Assembly: GCA_012523605.1 (NCBI GenBank)
Contig: JAAYTY010000033.1
Location: 1 to 7,007, forward strand
Reading direction: 5' to 3'
Source: Candidatus Fermentibacterota bacterium
GTDB lineage: Bacteria; Fermentibacterota; Fermentibacteria; Fermentibacterales; Fermentibacteraceae
Length of the DNA: 7,007 nt
The position numbers and the translations under genes were made by a program. This document shows, piece after piece, positions 4,716 through 7,007 of the stretch. The notes under the pieces are model-generated. The model had not been told where the DNA came from and searched no databases. It worked only from the letters and a program-made list of their open reading frames with translations. Every line of letters starts with the position of its first letter. Positions within the stretch are counted from its first letter, which is position 1.

Positions 4716-6607
4716 CTCCGGCCGCGGTTCTTAAGGAGTTCCTTCGCCTCCCTGAAGAGGTCGGCCCTCTCGCGGGCCAGCACCATCGTCACGTCGGCCC
4801 TGGCCAGGCCCGACGCCTCCGCGAACTTAGTGAGCAGAGCCAGCTCGGACTGCTGAACTTTCCCGTCGGCAAGCGCCATCCTCACCATGGAGGCCAGAAT
4901 CTCCCGCGCCTCCTTCGGCGTGCCCGGGCGGGGAAGCTCCGCCCCGGCCCTGACCGAGGAGAGTATCTCGTCGAAGTCGGGAGGCCGTACGCCGTTCGCC
5001 GCGGCGAAGCGCCTGAGCTCCGCCTCCTCCGAGGGATCGATCTCGCCATCGGAATGCATGGTGGATGCCATGGCCGCGAGCACGAGATCGGGCGGAACGA
5101 GCGAGGCTCTTCCGATGGCATCGACCGACGCGGGAACGAACCTCGATGGGTCGAAGGCCTCCATGCCGGTCAGCACCCAGTCCTGACTGCCGTCGTTGAG
5201 CACCCTGCCGCAGTAGCTGCAGTTCCCCGAGTCGCCACCCTCGAACGGCGCGCCGCAACCCTGGCAGTGCGCCGACATGAAGGTCATGTCCGCGCGCGTG
5301 GCGACCTCCGAATCCCTTTCCAGCAGGAAAACAACAGGCCGGATCATCCTGTCGCCCGCATTCTCGACTTTGCCGCCGGCTGTCCTCATCGAGTTCCTGG
5401 CCGACCACCTGACGAGCACCTCGGCTCTGTCCCTTCCGCCGGGCGGACCGGGGACCAGCCTCTGCACCTCGACAGCTCCTACAGCCGCCTCGCGGAAGTG
5501 AAGCCACCTGTCTCCCTGGCGCGACAGGATCTGCCTCTTCGCGAACTCATCCAGCCACTCCGGCGAGGCTACCTTGCGCAGGGCTTCGACAGTGCTGTCG
5601 AAGTGAGCTCTGATGTAGCGCCAGAAGATCACAGACGTCCGGTCCTCCACGTGCTGGAGGTTGAACGCCGGATCCTTCCCCAGCATGTCGTCCCAGCCCG
5701 GCACCAGGGAGGGGTTGCCTGTCGTCCCCCACTCCATGGCCTGGGTGATCTCGGCCAGTATCCAGTCGTACTCGCCGCTGGAGACGATGGAGTCGCAGTG
5801 GGCGCACCTGCCCTGGTCGGAGAGCTCCAGGCCCGCGCCGCAGTTGGGACAGAGCCCCTCCACAAGCCCTCCGGAGGCGGCCGTGCGTGCGCCGGGCTTC
5901 CTGAGGAAGCTCCAGTACTCGGTGAAAGGTTCGCCGGGACGCGATCTCAGCACCCTCCCGCTCGACAGCTCGACATCCCTGTCGGAGGCCGTCGCGACGA
6001 TCTCGACGTGAAGAGTGTCGAAGGCCCTGTCGGACTGCATGGCCACGATCCGCCGGGAGACGACCTTCACGTCGGACATGTCGTTCCTGAAGTTTTCGGC
6101 CTTCTGCATCCCGATCTGGAGCTCGAATCGCTCCCTGATGCCGTCGGAGACGAAGCGGCGCGCCTTCGACATGTCCTGGGCGGACCAGGCCTTCTGTATC
6201 TCGACGAACGCAGACGAAGCCCTCGTCAGGAAGGCCTCCCGCGAAAACCCCGGGTCGCCCGACTCCAGGGCGGTCAGGCGGGACTCCAGATCGGCCTGTT
6301 CGCGCTCGCGCGCCACCCTGCCGGCCCTCGATATCGTCGCGGTCTGGATTCCTGTTCTCGCCGACTTCCTGACCTTGATGGAAATGAAGATGACCACTAT
6401 GAGCAGAGGGATTCCAATGGCCGGCCTGTATATAACGAGCTGTATGAGGTAATAGAGGAGGATGCCGAAGCCCTCTCCTCCTCCGCCTCCTCCGTCGCCT
6501 CCGCCTCCGCCGTAGTCGTGACCGCCCCCGGCCCTGGCCGAGGAAACCGACGGCAGAACCAGCAGTATCAAAGCGACGAGCAGGAGCCTGAAGCAGAGCC
6601 TTTTCAC
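4712..6607 (-). CDS. Exported/membrane Tim44-like protein with two zinc ribbons and a TerB-like C-terminus
   Basis: A 631-aa protein from GTG 6607-6605, chosen because GGGAGG lies 5 nt upstream and a signal peptide begins there (VKRLCFRLLLVALILLVL, cleavage likely after SARA near residue 26). A glycine-rich stretch (27-48) and a membrane segment (about 48-77) follow, then a coiled-coil-like stretch (98-115). A Tim44-like domain (about 116-250) precedes zinc ribbon 1 (Cys253, 256, 268, 271). A second, more diverged Tim44-like unit (about 298-440) precedes zinc ribbon 2 (Cys448, 451, 463, 466). The C-terminal part (about 500-631) is helical and TerB-like, with two acidic turns (HSDGEID and LADGKVQ). 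Each ribbon is followed by GxxDW(I/V)L, which points to internal duplication. Tim44-like bacterial proteins are membrane-associated, but their role is mostly unknown. The topology after the second hydrophobic segment would place the ribbons in the cytoplasm; that is inference. It may share the 6608-6705 region with the divergent larA-like gene. Confidence 0.88.
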   Translation of the reverse strand: MKRLCFRLLLVALILLVLPSVSSARAGGGHDYGGGGGDGGGGGGEGFGILLYYLIQLVIYRPAIGIPLLIVVIFISIKVRKSARTGIQTATISRAGRVAREREQADLESRLTALESGDPGFSREAFLTRASSAFVEIQKAWSAQDMSKARRFVSDGIRERFELQIGMQKAENFRNDMSDVKVVSRRIVAMQSDRAFDTLHVEIVATASDRDVELSSGRVLRSRPGEPFTEYWSFLRKPGARTAASGGLVEGLCPNCGAGLELSDQGRCAHCDSIVSSGEYDWILAEITQAMEWGTTGNPSLVPGWDDMLGKDPAFNLQHVEDRTSVIFWRYIRAHFDSTVEALRKVASPEWLDEFAKRQILSRQGDRWLHFREAAVGAVEVQRLVPGPPGGRDRAEVLVRWSARNSMRTAGGKVENAGDRMIRPVVFLLERDSEVATRADMTFMSAHCQGCGAPFEGGDSGNCSYCGRVLNDGSQDWVLTGMEAFDPSRFVPASVDAIGRASLVPPDLVLAAMASTMHSDGEIDPSEEAELRRFAAANGVRPPDFDEILSSVRAGAELPRPGTPKEAREILASMVRMALADGKVQQSELALLTKFAEASGLARADVTMVLARERADLFREAKELLKNRGRS

Positions 6608-6705
6608 CGACGCCTCCCGGGGTTGCCGCAGAAAGCTATCCCGCGGGTGAAGCTCCGTCCATGCCGGGATCGAACCGGACGGCGATAATGCGTATATATC
6701 TTCCC
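6608..6705. promoter_or_regulatory. Divergent promoter region between the Tim44-like and LarA-like genes
   Basis: A 98-nt gap between two outward-facing starts must hold the promoters of both genes unless they start further in. On the plus strand, GATAAT (6684-6689) and TATATA just after it (about 6693-6698) are possible -10 boxes, close enough to ATG 6706 to give a very short or absent leader. No good -35 box or operator was seen. Confidence 0.3.
6613..6618 (-). promoter_or_regulatory. Shine-Dalgarno site fixing the Tim44-like start at GTG 6607
   Basis: GGGAGG on the minus strand, 5 nt before GTG 6607-6605. The 39 extra residues of the longest open frame (from ATG at 6724) are polar, precede the signal peptide, and would overlap the divergent gene, so they are not used. 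Confidence 0.7.
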
Positions 6706-7007
6706 ATGACGATGCGACCGCCATGCAGCGAATGCTCCGGGATCAGTACCGCCGCGCCCCCGCGGCTGCCGTCCGTTGGGTCCCGCGGGATCAAGGCGGG
6801 ATGGTCAGCGGACCCGGCTAACTTCGACTGGCTGGCCCGCCGCCGCATGATCACCGTTGTAGTGAACGACTCTACAAGGCCCACCGTGGCCGGAAGGATG
6901 CTCGCCCCGGTTGCGCACCTTCTGGAAGGACGATGCCGGATACTCGTTGCCACCGGCACCCACCGGGAGGTGTCCGCATCCGAGAAGTCCGCCCAGATGT
7001 GCGGACT
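6706..7007 (+). CDS. LarA / nickel-dependent lactate racemase family protein, N-terminal part (cut by window edge)
   Basis: The frame is open from ATG 6706 to the end of the window (100 codons). It carries two family signatures: VVVNDSTRPT (Asp55 and Arg58, matching the Asp72/Arg75 pair of Lactobacillus LarA) and LVATGTHRE (His86, matching His108). LarA enzymes use a nickel-pincer cofactor to racemise or epimerise 2-hydroxy acids; the wider family is diverse, so lactate need not be the substrate. The DSTRP-to-GTHR spacing is about five residues shorter than in LarA, and the N-terminal part is short. The start is uncertain: ATG 6706, ATG 6712 and ATG 6847 are in frame and none has a clear Shine-Dalgarno site; the last would begin right at the strand before DSTRP and loses the preceding family-like AAPPRLP stretch. 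The gene diverges from the Tim44-like gene. Cofactor genes larB, larC and larE are not in view. Confidence 0.8.
   Translation, partial: MTMRPPCSECSGISTAAPPRLPSVGSRGIKAGWSADPANFDWLARRRMITVVVNDSTRPTVAGRMLAPVAHLLEGRCRILVATGTHREVSASEKSAQMCG

Noticed and set aside
4409..6688. 759-codon plus-strand open frame opposite the Tim44-like gene
   Set aside because: It overlaps the end of the S10 gene in another frame and is antisense to a gene with clear domains. Its translation has no recognisable domain, and GC-rich codon bias keeps such frames open.
6636..6959. 107-codon minus-strand open frame at the right end
   Set aside because: It is opposite the LarA-like frame, whose DSTRP and GTHR motifs show which strand is coding.

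Overview
The window is GC-rich bacterial DNA with tightly packed genes, Shine-Dalgarno-led starts (several GTG, one TTG) and an anaerobe-like gene set: selenophosphate synthetase, an AhpD-like protein and a LarA-family protein. The species cannot be named from the sequence; a GC-rich, probably anaerobic lineage known mainly from metagenomes would fit.

Layout. (a) 1-130: the 5' end of an IS256-type (mutator) transposase gene on the minus strand, running off the left edge. A perfect 12-bp inverted repeat covers its start codon. (b) 188-1836, plus strand: selD with an unusual cysteine-rich N-terminal extension and a single-base frameshift near 914-919, followed in the same open frame by an AhpD/carboxymuconolactone-decarboxylase-type protein. 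(c) 1943-2281: a small two-helix membrane protein with a CPFC...C loop and a Cys/His-rich tail. Together (b) and (c) look like a selenium/thiol-redox cluster. (d) 2392-2895: a 167-aa conserved protein of unknown function, rich in tryptophan. (e) 2896-3230: a non-coding gap that opens with a hairpin/T-tract resembling RAYT-associated repeats. (f) 3231-4715: a serine carboxypeptidase (peptidase S10) with a complete catalytic triad and no visible signal peptide. (g) 4712-6607, minus strand: an exported or membrane-anchored protein with two Tim44-like/zinc-ribbon units and a TerB-like C-terminus. Its stop codon interlocks with that of (f) through a shared CTAG. (h) 6706-7007, plus strand: the start of a LarA (nickel-dependent lactate racemase) family gene, divergent from (g) and cut by the right edge.

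How the genes may work together. SelD makes selenophosphate for selenoprotein or seleno-tRNA synthesis. Its extension has a cysteine pattern like part of the ferredoxin:thioredoxin reductase catalytic chain. The next gene product carries the AhpD E/CxxC/H redox site, and the third is a cysteine-rich membrane protein. This suggests, without proving, that selenium activation is tied to a dithiol redox relay. The peptidase, Tim44-like and LarA-like genes show no obvious link to that cluster. No CRISPR array, tRNA or rRNA was seen.
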